Source: Alcanivorax sp.
GTDB lineage: Bacteria > Pseudomonadota > Gammaproteobacteria > Pseudomonadales > Alcanivoracaceae
Direction of reading: 5' to 3'
Assembly: GCA_017794945.1 (NCBI GenBank)
Contig: CP051239.1
Coordinates: forward strand, 124,001-188,000
Length of the DNA: 64,000 nucleotides
In this document: piece by piece, positions 35,501 through 43,402 of the stretch
Layout of the letters: every line of letters begins with the position of its first letter
How positions within the stretch are numbered: position 1 is the first letter of the stretch
Program-made: the position numbers and the translations under genes
The notes under the pieces: model-generated
Database searches by the model: none
What the model saw: the letters and a program-made list of their open reading frames with translations, nothing else
Told to the model about the DNA's origin: nothing

Positions 35501-37745
35501 CGTCCGCGTCCAGGGTCAGGTGATTGCCGCGCACGTTGAACGGTGCGGCGGCGTAGCCGAGGATGTCGCCGTCCTGGCTGACCACGGACACATCGCCGTG
35601 GTCGGCTTGCACCCTGCCCAGCAGCACATCGCCCCGGGTGGCGGTCAGTTGCACCTCGGCGTTGTCGCCCGCGGCATGAATGTCCAGGGCGCTCAGCCCG
35701 TTGTCCTCGGCCAGGTAGATGCCGTCGGAACCGGAACGGGCCTGGATGGCGTTGCTCTGAGTGCTCAGGGCGGCGCCGTCCTGGCCCAGGCGGCCGGCGG
35801 CGTCCAGGGCGATGAAGCGGCCGGCGATGACCGCGGACTCACCGCTCTTGTAGATGCCGCCATGGCGGGAGAACAGCCAGAGCTCGTCCGGCGAGGAGAT
35901 GCGGTCGCCGATCAGGATGTTGTCCTCGGCGGCGATTTTCACCGCGTGGTCGCCGACGGCGCCGTTGCTTAAGGTGACGCTGCCGTCGGCGCCGCCGATG
36001 CCGGTGGACGAGACGGTCTGGCCGCCCTGGCTGATGCGCTCGCCGGCGCTGACCCGGCCCAGCATCAGCTCGCCGTCCTGTTCGTCGATGTAAATGCCGC
36101 CGTCCTGGGTGGAGGCGGACAGCACGTCCACGGCGGTGGTCACCGCCTGATGGTCCTCGCCGATGGCGCCGTCCGCCTTCAGGTTGGTGGCCCAGGCTTC
36201 CACGTTGGCCTCGGCGCCGTTGCTGCCACGCAGGTCGCCGTCCTCGGCGGTGATCAGGGCGCGCAGGCCGGCTTCGGCGCTGTTGTCGCCGGTGCTGACC
36301 CGCTCCAGGGTCAGGTCGCCGTGGGTGTCGGTGATCACCACATGGCCTTTTTTCGCCTCGGCGCGCAGGGTGTCCGCGTCCAGGCGCAGGGGGTTGCTTT
36401 CCGCGCCGATGGTGGCGCCGTCCACGGTGGTGGCCAGGGTCACGCGCTCACCGCTGGCGGCGGTGCCCAGGTCGCCGTTGCCGAGGATGTCACCGGCGGC
36501 GGTGACGCCCAGGTCGCCGTCCACGTGGACGCCGTTCAGGGTCACGCGACCGTCGCGGCGGGTGAAGTCCAGGTCGGTTTCCACGACGCCGGAGGTGGAC
36601 AGGCGGTCCCCTTCGAAGTTGACGCTGGCATCGTTGAGCACCGGAGCGCCGCTGATCGGGTCCTGGCTTTCGTGCTTGAGGTTGATCTCGGCGTCGTCGC
36701 CGGTGTCGATCTTGAGGCTGGCGAGCTGGTCCGCTTCGTCGACGCGGATAGCGCCCGCCTCGCTGCTCACGTCCAGGTGATCCACTTCGGTGTTGACCGC
36801 TCCGGCGGCGCCGATGCCGGTGCCCGCCTGGAGAACGGCGGTGTCACCCTTGATCAGCCCGCCGTTGGAGGTAATGGCGTTGTCCGCCTGCAGCCGGACC
36901 TCGCCATCGGGGCCGGTGACGGTGAGGTTGCCGGATTGTTCCAGGTCGTCACCGGCCAGGGTCAGTTCGGTGGCGGCGGTAATCTCGCCCTGGTTGACCA
37001 CCGACGACATAACGGCGCTGGTTTCGCTGCCGGAGAGCAGCACATGGCCGGCCTCGATCTTGCCGTCCGGGCCGTTCTTGACCGACCCGGTGGAGCCGGT
37101 CAGGTCCGCCTCGGTCACCGAGAAGGTCACCAGGCCGTTGCCGGTCAGGTCGATGTCGTAGGAGCCGTCGTTGGCCAGGGTGACGCGGCCCACGTTGGCG
37201 ACGATGTGGCCGGTGTTTTCCACGTTGGGGGCGATCAGATAGACGAAACCCCCGTTGCCCACCTCGATCTTACCCTGGTTGGTGATCGAGGCGTTGTTCA
37301 TCAGCTCGCCGCTGAAGTTGAATTTGCCGTCCATGAAATCCTGGTCGGCGATATCGAAGGTGGTGGCCAGCAACCCGGCCACGTCCACTTCCGCGCCGGC
37401 ACCGAACACGATGCCGTTGGGGTTGATCAGGAAGATATTACCGTTGGCGGTGAGCGCGCCTCTGATTTGAGACACGGTGTCGCCGGTGACCCGGTTAAGG
37501 GTGACGTCGCTGCTGTTCTGATGGGTGAACTTGACCAGCTCACCGGGATCAATGCTGAAGTCGTCCCAGTTGATCACCGCCTTGTTGGACAGCTGCTCGA
37601 TAAGAGTCTGCAGCGCGCCCGGGGTGATGGTGGCGTCCCCGGCGACCACCTGGCCACCGGTGGGGCCCGCCTGCGCCACGCCGCTCAAACCCAAGACCGA
37701 AACCGCTACCGCTACTGAAGCTTTACGCGTTTTATTCTGTGTCAT
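26586..37745 (-). CDS. Giant TpsA filamentous-haemagglutinin-type exoprotein
   Basis: A 3719-residue secreted protein of two-partner (type Vb) secretion. The signal peptide (residues 1-26, ending VAQAG) is followed by the haemagglutination-activity/TPS domain (about 27-260) with the diagnostic NPNG motif at 108-111. The remainder is hundreds of short beta-helix repeats, many of the type GDLTLTATDGDLSV or AGGDLTL, strongly acidic; I saw no cysteine on reading it through. Residues about 1331-1547 differ completely: a Gln/Ala/Leu-rich predicted helical segment. Around residues 2600-2900 a 197-residue unit is repeated (591-base offset, 29170 versus 29761). There is no VENN motif or toxin-like C terminus, so an adhesin or biofilm matrix role is more likely than contact-dependent inhibition. 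The partner tpsB is 58 bases upstream. Confidence 0.9.
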   Translation of the reverse strand: MTQNKTRKASVAVAVSVLGLSGVAQAGPTGGQVVAGDATITPGALQTLIEQLSNKAVINWDDFSIDPGELVKFTHQNSSDVTLNRVTGDTVSQIRGALTANGNIFLINPNGIVFGAGAEVDVAGLLATTFDIADQDFMDGKFNFSGELMNNASITNQGKIEVGNGGFVYLIAPNVENTGHIVANVGRVTLANDGSYDIDLTGNGLVTFSVTEADLTGSTGSVKNGPDGKIEAGHVLLSGSETSAVMSSVVNQGEITAATELTLAGDDLEQSGNLTVTGPDGEVRLQADNAITSNGGLIKGDTAVLQAGTGIGAAGAVNTEVDHLDVSSEAGAIRVDEADQLASLKIDTGDDAEINLKHESQDPISGAPVLNDASVNFEGDRLSTSGVVETDLDFTRRDGRVTLNGVHVDGDLGVTAAGDILGNGDLGTAASGERVTLATTVDGATIGAESNPLRLDADTLRAEAKKGHVVITDTHGDLTLERVSTGDNSAEAGLRALITAEDGDLRGSNGAEANVEAWATNLKADGAIGEDHQAVTTAVDVLSASTQDGGIYIDEQDGELMLGRVSAGERISQGGQTVSSTGIGGADGSVTLSNGAVGDHAVKIAAEDNILIGDRISSPDELWLFSRHGGIYKSGESAVIAGRFIALDAAGRLGQDGAALSTQSNAIQARSGSDGIYLAEDNGLSALDIHAAGDNAEVQLTATRGDVLLGRVQADHGDVSVVSQDGDILGYAAAPFNVRGNHLTLDADGAIGTAAEALKTEVGSLTTTTGTSLAGTYVANTGLLSSLGVTTLGGNVAITDQDGGVAFNRADEHLAVRRDSGQGLDLGFNNRAGNLIVEGADLSGHQVNLTASGRIGGDDNVLAADGLVLDAGDDIDLSTNANRIDATTADGDIDLDNQGTGELLLNASAGGADRGVAVTHKGDLKLGQVSADGLIRLTALGTLDGDGDNTAITGNYVELDAARIGSEARPLSTAVTGELSMLSGGDIFVSNVGALSLLEGEADGDIDFAQSGDAVLGRLASGGSVTFQASGRVSDGNGDDDNIVADDLNLSAQQVGAADGSVDALEIRVDELVVDASNGGIYLRNRDSGPLSLIRARAAGGDVDIDSAGDIGLGAVTAAGGNVTLTSAGAINDARPDGADQANVVAGKVDMRAQQGIGNTGPLVLDVDRMSVSGGNGDVNAASPGAVEVDADSLVGKGASGVTIVAASITVLDNNGGTLVMDGGKLVLTATNGNIVFLNQDDTIRLPGGGSMTLTARADGANEGYNGNIITGNLVTEGGDITLDADRNVTLGMLDTGGTGDVYVIARDGVILDGNGADQNVRGDHVTLIGNTPSERDAEIARDTAIADYAGKVAELNAKILQLEVLQQQLEAYLAALNQAIVNRNISQANLASAQARVNDLSRQLNAAESTLNTLNRVVSVAQIAVDAMAMVAGGAQAIPFSGDGGADATFQGLSLVLSAAQVAVDEYDRNTFSPLSDRFNVALNDLDVAKAYLGDAVTNVESWTTLRNTTRVSRDMADQSVFKATAARDASQALRHQAIAAYDQASDIDMSAAKPLGVQANRLDMGTSSGRPLNTGVYLDSTGNLGLGDINSVGEIRAENVAGTISVVGDVVSPTLISLQADGAVRGIGGSWVDGEWVADVGTLHAPAIAVRAGQGVADQEDSLHTDTDEIAVDAGAGDAFVVNDNGGDELVLGTVDGLSGLTAAGDMGLGNIGDLRLKTQVVDTDITADSDTYLYAEGGAIIDDNGDTLNVTGGDLYFRADGQVELDTQVDRVVDSGTSDGDVLLRERDDLALIALETLNGDIDVSAGGNLTVHELAAAGDSATIALDADGRIDDDQDNSTLIAAKRLELTAGGAIGATGSFSQRGLDTAVDVVTADAKGEINLHDADDLDVEKVTTTTGNVTLTSDAGDLHLGEVRSDGEGANITLVADGAIDALNQADDTPELDADQLALRAGNGIGTADQALLIETGALEADAGDGGLYLFNQNRDLTVGGVTPNLGLPGLTGLDANGDLHLTVADGALTVNEDITQTGEGDTRLSSGKGQLLNANLAAAGDLTLTAATGDITAVNGVQLSSGGDLSATATEGGVSLVQTSRAQATGDLTLKGGATVSLNNASAEAGGDLTLTGENGNVTLANSHATGAENVTASAGENVTLSGASTLTATNGAMEATATNGNLDLNGNSGASAATTLDVQAGNQVSLSNATLQSGDDMSVTADEGDVLLTNSHAATDGAQTVSAGGSVRLTQSQLHTKTDGDMTVTAEAGDIGLTSSQMWAGGAFDGQAGGNAVLTNSLISAGGTLDLDAGHNVRLAQGSGINGTGDTGVNANEGELLILDIGQILSGADLDLNAGTNVILHTGVALGQQDLTVTAGQDLRLSGGAQLLASEGDLSATGESGDVLLSQNSVVGAAGDVALTAGQAMTLTDAMVAAGADLALTARQGSMVLMHSNAGAGGNADATAGQDLRLSGGSLLTATHGTLNATATNGTLNLSQGSQVSGAEDVTLRAGTDLSLNNVSAESLSGDLSLTADTGSVTLVTSQATGQVDTTVTAGNNVALSGSSALTATDGDLDLTATDGDLSVSQSSSLTAGNDLTGSAGANLAFTTDANVTAGGDLDLDAGDHLSVTDATVRADGDAALTATDGNLSVTRATVTAGGFLDGDAGQGILLTAATLASGRPAMVPFAPLSVEPLPEGNLDLTLNAGSGDIALSQGSRAEAAGALVMDTEEGNVSLTNSSRATAVTDATVAAGGGVSLAQGSRLEAITGDLDVTATEGDFTARESAVLRAGGDFTGNAGGDLAFTESTQADADGALDLDAGDNLTLQDATVRADGDIALTAAEGDLAVTRSSVTAGGFLDGDAGGAIILTAANLASGQPEIEIRRLAPLEPGSVDLTLNAGSGDVMLTNGSRATAAGDLVLGSEEGSVVLTNSSRAEAATDATLTAATDVRINNGSSVDAGDGDLTLTATDGDLSVTSGATLTAGNDLTGTAGQNVTLNQATAQASGKLSLDAQDADLTLANNAGLTAGADLDANAGGKLTMDATSAMNSGADLTLKAGDDVALSTLRAGGDVSVTSEAGGIQADPAIAEHIHGDNLFLSAAKSIGSTLSGLKTRVNNLYATLTGSGDLYLDDVDALTVKDSSLAEGDAHLSTGGDLTLEGLAVNGDARLDSAGRITTGQDGLVSAEDLNATAVDGIQLNSELDSATLTVTGEGTLAVDNLGDLRIDSATTSDGDINVDASGDLGVGRVAANGGHDVTLGSGGAIRVDGAGEIDGVNVTLRASDGIGGLPDSENLDDLLTLRAERIDAVSDAGDVILRQQGPVLIHQARTGDGRVGVLVEGGDATLGDIRADGDVSLTARDGALLDDNDAGTRVAGADVSLHGRDGVGSDANAIATQADSLDLEADSGVINVEEQDGLAGLDASINDGDIRVRTLAGDLTVNEVEALTPGNAVMLSAVAGAILDGNAEANNIVASLLELSAAKGIARVSNPLDVDVSTLGATGGNGGVYINNRGTGPLTVTGLTGSGGLALATGGDLDLNGDLQGRSVELAAGGDLTQRGRITGTDRVTVAGNGNVTMTAGAHTQSTGQVYYRAGQTLTVNTIHTDAGLPGSRVILEGRNLRSNATAPGSIRAGQLDVRVPNGDSDRVHDMVDTTNGKARVVLNGRTQGGKVVEDAQFVADLTQPQSALPRVMLNPFQGFQPQTTGQGFQPVPGDNGEWHYNP

Positions 37746-37803
37746 TGTCTTTTACCCGTGAAAGTCGTCGTCGGGCCGCGGCCCGTCCTTGGAGGCGCGC
37801 CGC

Positions 37804-39372
37804 TTAGAAGCGGTAGCGTGCCTGCGCATAGAAATAGCCGTCGTCGCCGGTTTCGGTGCCCAGCGGCAACCCCCAATCCAGGCGCACCTCAATCGGTTCC
37901 CAGGGCCGGGCGAGCAGGCCCAGGCTGGCGCCGGAAATATCGCGCTCGTCGTCCTGGTCGTAGAACGGTTCCTTGATGTAAAGGCGTCCATGGCTGAGCT
38001 GGCCGACCACCTGATAACGGTCGTCGTCGGCGAACAGGTCGTAGCGGGCCTCCAGGGAAGCGGTCACGCCGCTATCACCGGAGTACACCGAAGGCGGATG
38101 CCCTTTCACGGAATTGACGCCGCCAATCGCCCATTGCTCGCTGGAAACCAGCGGGTCGAAGGCGTACTGGCCGTATAAGCGCGGGATCAACAGGGTGCGC
38201 GCGTTGAGACGCTGGATCCGGGTAAGGTCGAGGGTCACTTTGGTGAAGTCGTTGTCGGCGCCGGCGAAAGAGCGGCTCGACAACGGGGAGTCGTCGTCCA
38301 TGCCGCCCAGGTTTTCGCCCAGGCCACGATGCAGGTCGAACGACACCAGGGTGCGGCCGGACAAATCGGTGTGGTCCAGCGCCGCGCCCAGACGCAGCTT
38401 ACGGACCCGGTCCTCGGCGATACGCACGCTCAGCATGTCCTGGTCCAGGTCCGTGCCTTCCACCCAGGCGCTGTAGGTGATCACGCTACGGGCAGACAGA
38501 ATCTGATCCTGCAACAGGCCGACGCCCAGCGCAGCGCTCTCGCCTTCCACTTCCAGCACCTTGAAGTCGCGGCCGACACTCACGTTACCGGTGGAGCCGT
38601 ACACCTGGACGCTGGTGCCGCGGGCGTTCACCGGGGTGGCGTAATCGGCGTACACGAACCAGGCGTCGCCGTCGCCGACCGATTGCATGCCGATCAGATT
38701 GGCACTGTCACCGTGGCCGGTGAGGTTCTGAAAACGCAACGAAGGCACCACGCGGTAACGCCCGGTGTCCTTGCTACCGTAGTTGTTGAACTCGATGGCG
38801 CCGGCCACCCGGGGGGCTTCCTCGACCTTGACCAGCAGATCGGTGTAGCCCTGGCGGTCGCCCGGCTTCAGGGTGGCGCTGGCTTCGATGCCTGACTGGC
38901 GGTTTACCCGGGTCAGTGCCCGTTCCACCCGCTCCAGGCTCACCGGCTGGTCGCTGTGCACACCGGCGGCGTTGAGCGCATCACGGACATATTCTGCCCG
39001 GTAACGCTCGTTGCCCTCGACACGCACCTGACCAAGCAGGCCTTCCAGCACCACCAACTGCACCGGCGTGTCGTCGGCGAAGGTTTGCCGCGGCACCACC
39101 ACTTTAACCAGCGGGTAGCCGGCTTCGTGGTAGAACGCTTCGATGCGCGCCGCCAGTGCCTGGATTTGTTTGAGGGTCATGGGCTTGCCGATTTCCGAAG
39201 CAATCAGCCCCGACAAATCCGACGCGGAGTAGGTCTGGTTACCCTGAAAGGCAACACCGTTGACCAGAACCTGGCGAGCCGCCGGAGCGGGTTGCGCCTG
39301 GCTTTGGCCGGCCACGACGCCAAGCAGCAGAACGCCCGCCGCAATACGAGCAAAATTACTTATTTTAATCAT
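37804..39372 (-). CDS. TpsB outer-membrane transporter (ShlB/FhaC/HecB family)
   Basis: This protein of about 522 residues is an outer-membrane pore that exports the neighbouring TpsA. After a signal peptide (MIKISNFARIAAGVLLLGVVAGQSQAQ) come two POTRA domains (about 30-185: VNGVAFQGNQTYSASDL, then GLLGQVRVEGNERYRAEYV) and a 16-stranded barrel region ending YFYAQARYRF with the C-terminal Phe needed for BAM insertion. The conserved L6 tip motif, usually VRGY/F, reads VKGH here (GGVNSVKGHPPS). The ATG at 39372 is preferred over a 16-codon longer start because it gives a clean signal peptide. It is first in a tpsB-tpsA operon. Confidence 0.92.
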   Translation of the reverse strand: MIKISNFARIAAGVLLLGVVAGQSQAQPAPAARQVLVNGVAFQGNQTYSASDLSGLIASEIGKPMTLKQIQALAARIEAFYHEAGYPLVKVVVPRQTFADDTPVQLVVLEGLLGQVRVEGNERYRAEYVRDALNAAGVHSDQPVSLERVERALTRVNRQSGIEASATLKPGDRQGYTDLLVKVEEAPRVAGAIEFNNYGSKDTGRYRVVPSLRFQNLTGHGDSANLIGMQSVGDGDAWFVYADYATPVNARGTSVQVYGSTGNVSVGRDFKVLEVEGESAALGVGLLQDQILSARSVITYSAWVEGTDLDQDMLSVRIAEDRVRKLRLGAALDHTDLSGRTLVSFDLHRGLGENLGGMDDDSPLSSRSFAGADNDFTKVTLDLTRIQRLNARTLLIPRLYGQYAFDPLVSSEQWAIGGVNSVKGHPPSVYSGDSGVTASLEARYDLFADDDRYQVVGQLSHGRLYIKEPFYDQDDERDISGASLGLLARPWEPIEVRLDWGLPLGTETGDDGYFYAQARYRF

Positions 39373-39875
39373 CAACACATCCCGCACCAGACACCCCTGA
39401 GGGTGCAAAACCTTAGACAAAGAATCGGGATGGCTGGCGGGAACAGGGCCGTCACACGCCTAACGGCACCCCATTCCAGTTTGCTACCCCCAGTCGGTGA
39501 CAAGCCCCTGGACTTGATTCCCCTGACCTTTTCGATATAAGCAAATTAATTAATATGCGAACAGGATCACAATTTGGTTAATTTATTTCACTGATTTGTT
39601 ACGGTCAACGCACTTTTCTTTACATTGGAGAACTTTTTACGATGTCTTTTGAGTACTAAATACTGACCAAAAAGAAAGGCTCGTAATAACAAGAGCTTAG
39701 TAGCGGCGGGAGAGCCAGATAGCCGAAGAAATGAGTATTTCGCGACGGACCAGCCTTTTTTATTGCATAAGCACAAAAATGAAATCGGAGGAGCAGGCGG
39801 GAAATCAGGGGGAGCGGCGGAGTATTTTTAGCAAACACCCCACCTTTTAGTATTAGTTACTTTATTTTCTAACCC
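39373..39875. promoter_or_regulatory. AT-rich intergenic region upstream of tpsB
   Basis: A 503-base gap between cysZ (same strand) and tpsB. Bases about 39530-39870 are strikingly AT-rich compared with the whole window; the likely tpsBA promoter is here, but no single -35/-10 pair stands out. Such DNA is a typical target of xenogeneic silencers (H-NS/MvaT class), which is inference. Short ORFs in it look like chance. Confidence 0.4.
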
Positions 39876-40646
39876 TTATTTACTAGCGGCATCGCCGGCT
39901 AACTCGTGCACCCAGATCAGCGTGCCGGCGATCACCGCCACCGGCATGATCACCAGATTCACCAGCGGCAGCATGGTCAGGCCCAGTACCACCGAGCCAA
40001 AGGTGAGCACCATCCAGCGTTTGCGCTTGAGCCGCTCCAGCATCACCGTGAAGGGCACCTGGCGGTTGTCGGCGGCGAAGTCGATGTACTGCATGCCCAG
40101 CAGCCAGCCGGACCACAGGAACCAGACGGTGGACGCGAGCACATTGACCACCGGAATGAAGTAGATCACCAGCACCACGAACAGGATCAGCACCGCCCGC
40201 CACAGCCAGTACCAGGTTTTGCGCAGCTCCCGCTTGAACACCCGCACCGTCATCGCCGGGATCGATTCCTCCGGCATCGGCCGGCCAGTGGCGCGGATGT
40301 CCACCTTCTCGGCCAGAAAGCCCATGAACGGCGCGGCGATCAGCTGCACGCCCAGGGTGAAAACACTGGCGAACAGGCCCAGCAGCACGATCCACACCAG
40401 CACCACGGCGGCGCCCACCAGGAAGTCCACCGCCGGGTTCAGGAAACTCCAGGCGCCCCCGAACTCCCAGCCGGCGGCGAGGCCCGCCACCCAGCCGCCG
40501 ATCCACTGGCCGAAGAAATAGTAGAGGCCGCCGAACACCAGCACGTTGAAGACCATCGGAATGATCACGTAGGGGCGCAGACCGGGGCTTTTCGCCAGGG
40601 ACAGGCCCTGTTTCAGGTAATCGAGGGCGGCGGTGACTTGGGACAC
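39876..40646 (-). CDS. cysZ: CysZ / EI24 family membrane protein
   Basis: A 256-residue integral membrane protein of the EI24/CysZ family, with the typical start MSQVTAALDYLKQGLSLAKSPGLRPYVIIPMVFNVLVF and membrane segments at about 25-50, 68-98, 150-185 and 215-245. The region PFMGFLAEKVD is conserved. E. coli CysZ supports sulfate uptake for cysteine synthesis; the family is broader, so transport of sulfate here is inferred. It is alone on its strand, divergent from the copper-storage gene. Confidence 0.8.
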   Translation of the reverse strand: MSQVTAALDYLKQGLSLAKSPGLRPYVIIPMVFNVLVFGGLYYFFGQWIGGWVAGLAAGWEFGGAWSFLNPAVDFLVGAAVVLVWIVLLGLFASVFTLGVQLIAAPFMGFLAEKVDIRATGRPMPEESIPAMTVRVFKRELRKTWYWLWRAVLILFVVLVIYFIPVVNVLASTVWFLWSGWLLGMQYIDFAADNRQVPFTVMLERLKRKRWMVLTFGSVVLGLTMLPLVNLVIMPVAVIAGTLIWVHELAGDAASK

Positions 40647-40833
40647 GGAGACCTCATGAGTCGGCTTTCGAGTGAAGGAGGGAGTGTAGCATCGCCACCA
40701 CGCCGCTCAATTCCACAATCTTTTACCCAGGAGACGCCGGTCTTTGCGCTTCACGGCTTGTTGACGCCGACGCACGGGACTAGCGTCGAAAGCACTTCCA
40801 GTTCGTTCCCGTACGTCATTCAAGGAGAGAATC

Positions 40834-41160
40834 ATGGCGATCAACCACGCTGAGTGCATCGAAGCCTGCAACCGCTGCGCCGCCTACTGCGATTTCTGCG
40901 CCGCGTCCTGTCTGCAGGAAGAAAACACCAAGATGATGGCGGAATGCATCCGCCTGGACATGCAATGCGCCGCCATCTGCCGCCTGGCCGCCCAGTACCT
41001 GGCCCAGGGCAGCGAGTTCGCCGCCCAGCTCTGCACGCTGTGCGCGGAAGTCTGTCAGGCTTGCGGCGAAGAATGCGGCAAACACGACCACGACCACTGC
41101 CGTGAATGCGCGGACGCTTGCATGGACTGCGTGCGCGAATGCCGCAAGATGGCCGCATAA
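40834..41160 (+). CDS. Four-helix-bundle copper storage protein (DUF326/Csp type)
   Basis: A 108-residue protein with 18 cysteines arranged in helical repeats such as CIEACNRCAAYCDFCAASC and CADACMDCVRECRKMAA plus a short His-rich turn (HDHDHC). This is the pattern of the DUF326 four-helix bundles, whose members (Csp1/Csp3) store many Cu(I) ions along the bundle core. No signal peptide is seen, so it would be cytosolic like Csp3. AAGGAGAG precedes the ATG. No copper ATPase or CueR gene is adjacent. Copper binding is inferred from the family. Confidence 0.85.
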   Translation: MAINHAECIEACNRCAAYCDFCAASCLQEENTKMMAECIRLDMQCAAICRLAAQYLAQGSEFAAQLCTLCAEVCQACGEECGKHDHDHCRECADACMDCVRECRKMAA

Positions 41161-41164
41161 CCTG

Positions 41165-41286
41165 GTAGGAGCGGGCCCTGCCCGCGAAAGCAGGTAGGTC
41201 GGGTTAGGCCAACGGCCGTAACCCGACAAACGCCGGATACGATCTCCAACGCTGATGTCGGGTTACGCTTCGCTAACCCGACCTAC
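41165..41286. repeat. Family B REP half plus inverted pair of family A REPs
   Basis: GTAGGAGCGGGCCCTGCCCGCGAAAG (family B) occupies 41165-41190. Family A copies follow at 41194-41227 (plus orientation, GTAG start) and 41257-41286 (minus orientation, CTAC end). The group fills the gap between the convergent copper-storage and uvrB genes. Confidence 0.75.
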
Positions 41287-41300
41287 AGCTCTTTGGAGCC

Positions 41301-43316
41301 TTATCGCATGAAGGCTTCTTCGCGGAGCTTGTGAATCTGGTCGCGGACCGCCGCCGCCTGCTCGAACTCCAGGTTCTTGGCGTGCTTCATCATGTCCGCT
41401 TCCAGCTTCTCGATGTCCTTGGCCACCTGGGCCGGTGAGCGGGCCACATAGGGGGCCTTGTCCTCGGCCACCTTGCGGGTGCGCTTGCGCTCCGGCTGGC
41501 CGGCGCCGGTGGTGTAGGCGTCGTCCATGATGTCGCGGACCATCTTCTTCAGGCCCTGGGGCGTGATGCCCTGCTCCTTGTTGTGCTCCACCTGTTTCTC
41601 GCGGCGGCGCTCGGTCTCATCGATGGCGCGGCGCATGGAGCCGGTGACCTTGTCGCCGTAGAGGATGGCGCGGCCATTGAGGTTCCGCGCCGCGCGGCCG
41701 ATGGTCTGAATCAGGGCGCGGTCGGAGCGCAGGAACCCTTCCTTGTCGGCGTCGAGGATCGCCACCAGCGCCACCTCGGGCATATCCAGGCCCTCACGCA
41801 GCAGGTTGATGCCCACCAGCACGTCGAACTTACCCAGCCGCAGGTCGCGGATGATCTCCACCCGCTCCACGGTGTCGATGTCCGAGTGCAGATAGCGCAC
41901 CTTGACGCCGTTTTCGTTGAGGTACTCGGTGAGATCCTCGGCCATCCGCTTGGTCAGGGTGGTGACCAGCACCCGCTCGCCTTTTTCCACGCATTCGCGC
42001 ACTTCGCCGAGCAGGTCGTCCACCTGGCTGCCGGCGGGGCGCACTTCCAGCGCCGGGTCGATCAGGCCGGTGGGGCGCACCACCTGCTCCACCACCTGGC
42101 CGGCGTGCGCCTCCTCATAGGGGCCCGGCGTGGCGGACACGAACACCATCTGCGGCGCCAGCCGTTCCCATTCATCGAACTTGAGCGGCCGGTTGTCCAT
42201 CGCCGAAGGCAGCCGGAAGCCGAACTCCACCAGCGTCTCCTTGCGCGAGCGGTCGCCCTTGTACATGCCGCCCAGCTGCGGAATGGTCACGTGGGATTCG
42301 TCCACGATCAGCAGGGCGTCGTCGGGCAGGTAGTCGAACAGGGTGGGCGGTGCCTCGCCGGGCTGACGGCCGGAGAACAGCCGGGAATAGTTTTCCACGC
42401 CGTTGCAGTAACCCAGCTCCTGGAGCATCTCGATGTCGAAGCGGGTGCGCTGCTCCAGGCGCTGGGCCTCCACCAGCTTGTTGTTGTCCTTGAGCTGCTT
42501 GAGGCGCTCTTCCAGTTCCACCTTGATCATCTCGATGGCCGCCAGCACCGTGTCCCGGGGCGTCACGTAGTGGCTCTTCGGGTAGATGGTGATGCGCCCC
42601 ACCCGCTTGATCACCTCGCCGGTGAGCGGGTCGAAGATGCTGATGTCCTCGATCTCGTCGTCGAACAGCTCGATGCGCACCGCCTCTTTCTCTTCCTCGG
42701 CGGGGAAGATGTCGATCACATCGCCGCGCACCCGGTAAGTGGCACGACGGAAATCCATCTCGTTGCGGGTGTACTGCAACTCCGCCAGCCGGCGCAGCAG
42801 GTCGCGCTGGTCAATGTGATCGCCGCGCACCAAGTGCAGCACCATGGCGTGGTAGCTGGCCGGGTCGCCCAGGCCATAAATCGCCGACACCGTGGCCACG
42901 ATGATGGTGTCCCGGCGCTCCAGAATCGCCTTGGTGGCGGACAAGCGCATCTGCTCGATGTGCTCGTTCACGGAGGCGTCCTTCTCGATGAAGGTGTCCG
43001 AACTGGGGACATAGGCTTCCGGCTGGTAGTAATCGTAATAGGAGACGAAGTACTCCACCGCGTTCTCCGGGAAGAACTCCTTGAACTCCCCGTACAGCTG
43101 GGCCGCCAGGGTCTTGTTGGGCGCCAGGATAATGGTGGGCCGCTGGATCGCCTGGATCACGTTGGCCATGGTGAAGGTCTTGCCGGAACCGGTCACCCCG
43201 AGCAGGGTCTGGTGGCCCAGACCGTCGCCGATGCCTTCGATCAGGCCCGCTATGGCGGTGGGCTGGTCGCCGGCCGGCTGGTAGTCGGAATGCAGTTTGA
43301 ACGCGCTGTCTGACAT
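41301..43316 (-). CDS. uvrB: Excinuclease ABC subunit B
   Basis: UvrB is the damage-verification helicase of nucleotide excision repair. The 671-residue protein begins [17 protein letters not shown] and has Walker [10 protein letters not shown], the beta-hairpin region [16 protein letters not shown], Walker B DESHV, helicase motif [23 protein letters not shown], and the C-terminal UVR domain ([27 protein letters not shown]). Length and motifs match E. coli UvrB. It is transcribed divergently from the aminotransferase, with an 86-base promoter gap. Confidence 0.97.
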   Translation of the reverse strand: MSDSAFKLHSDYQPAGDQPTAIAGLIEGIGDGLGHQTLLGVTGSGKTFTMANVIQAIQRPTIILAPNKTLAAQLYGEFKEFFPENAVEYFVSYYDYYQPEAYVPSSDTFIEKDASVNEHIEQMRLSATKAILERRDTIIVATVSAIYGLGDPASYHAMVLHLVRGDHIDQRDLLRRLAELQYTRNEMDFRRATYRVRGDVIDIFPAEEEKEAVRIELFDDEIEDISIFDPLTGEVIKRVGRITIYPKSHYVTPRDTVLAAIEMIKVELEERLKQLKDNNKLVEAQRLEQRTRFDIEMLQELGYCNGVENYSRLFSGRQPGEAPPTLFDYLPDDALLIVDESHVTIPQLGGMYKGDRSRKETLVEFGFRLPSAMDNRPLKFDEWERLAPQMVFVSATPGPYEEAHAGQVVEQVVRPTGLIDPALEVRPAGSQVDDLLGEVRECVEKGERVLVTTLTKRMAEDLTEYLNENGVKVRYLHSDIDTVERVEIIRDLRLGKFDVLVGINLLREGLDMPEVALVAILDADKEGFLRSDRALIQTIGRAARNLNGRAILYGDKVTGSMRRAIDETERRREKQVEHNKEQGITPQGLKKMVRDIMDDAYTTGAGQPERKRTRKVAEDKAPYVARSPAQVAKDIEKLEADMMKHAKNLEFEQAAAVRDQIHKLREEAFMR

Positions 43317-43402
43317 GATTCCTGGTCCCGAATGCGTTAGTATTGGCCTCCCCTGCCCGCGCCCGTGGCGCGGCCCGAACTCATTAGAGAAATGAGGAGT
43401 GC

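Noticed and set aside
27612..35972. A 2786-codon open frame on the plus strand, antisense to tpsA
   Set aside because: It mirrors the repetitive, GC-rich codon pattern of tpsA, has low-complexity Gly/Val/Gln/His-rich sequence, no family motif and no start context. It is a shadow frame. Similar long antisense frames over ligA, smc and the bcs genes were rejected for the same reason.
39588..39838. Two overlapping short minus-strand frames of about 60 codons in the AT-rich gap
   Set aside because: No ribosome-binding site, no family resemblance, and composition typical of chance frames in an AT-rich promoter region.
40761..40790. TTGACGC...GCGTCGAA upstream of the copper-storage gene as a CueR-type operator
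   Set aside because: There is a -35-like TTGACG and a partial inverted repeat, but no acceptable -10 at 19 bases and the arms do not match the CueR consensus.
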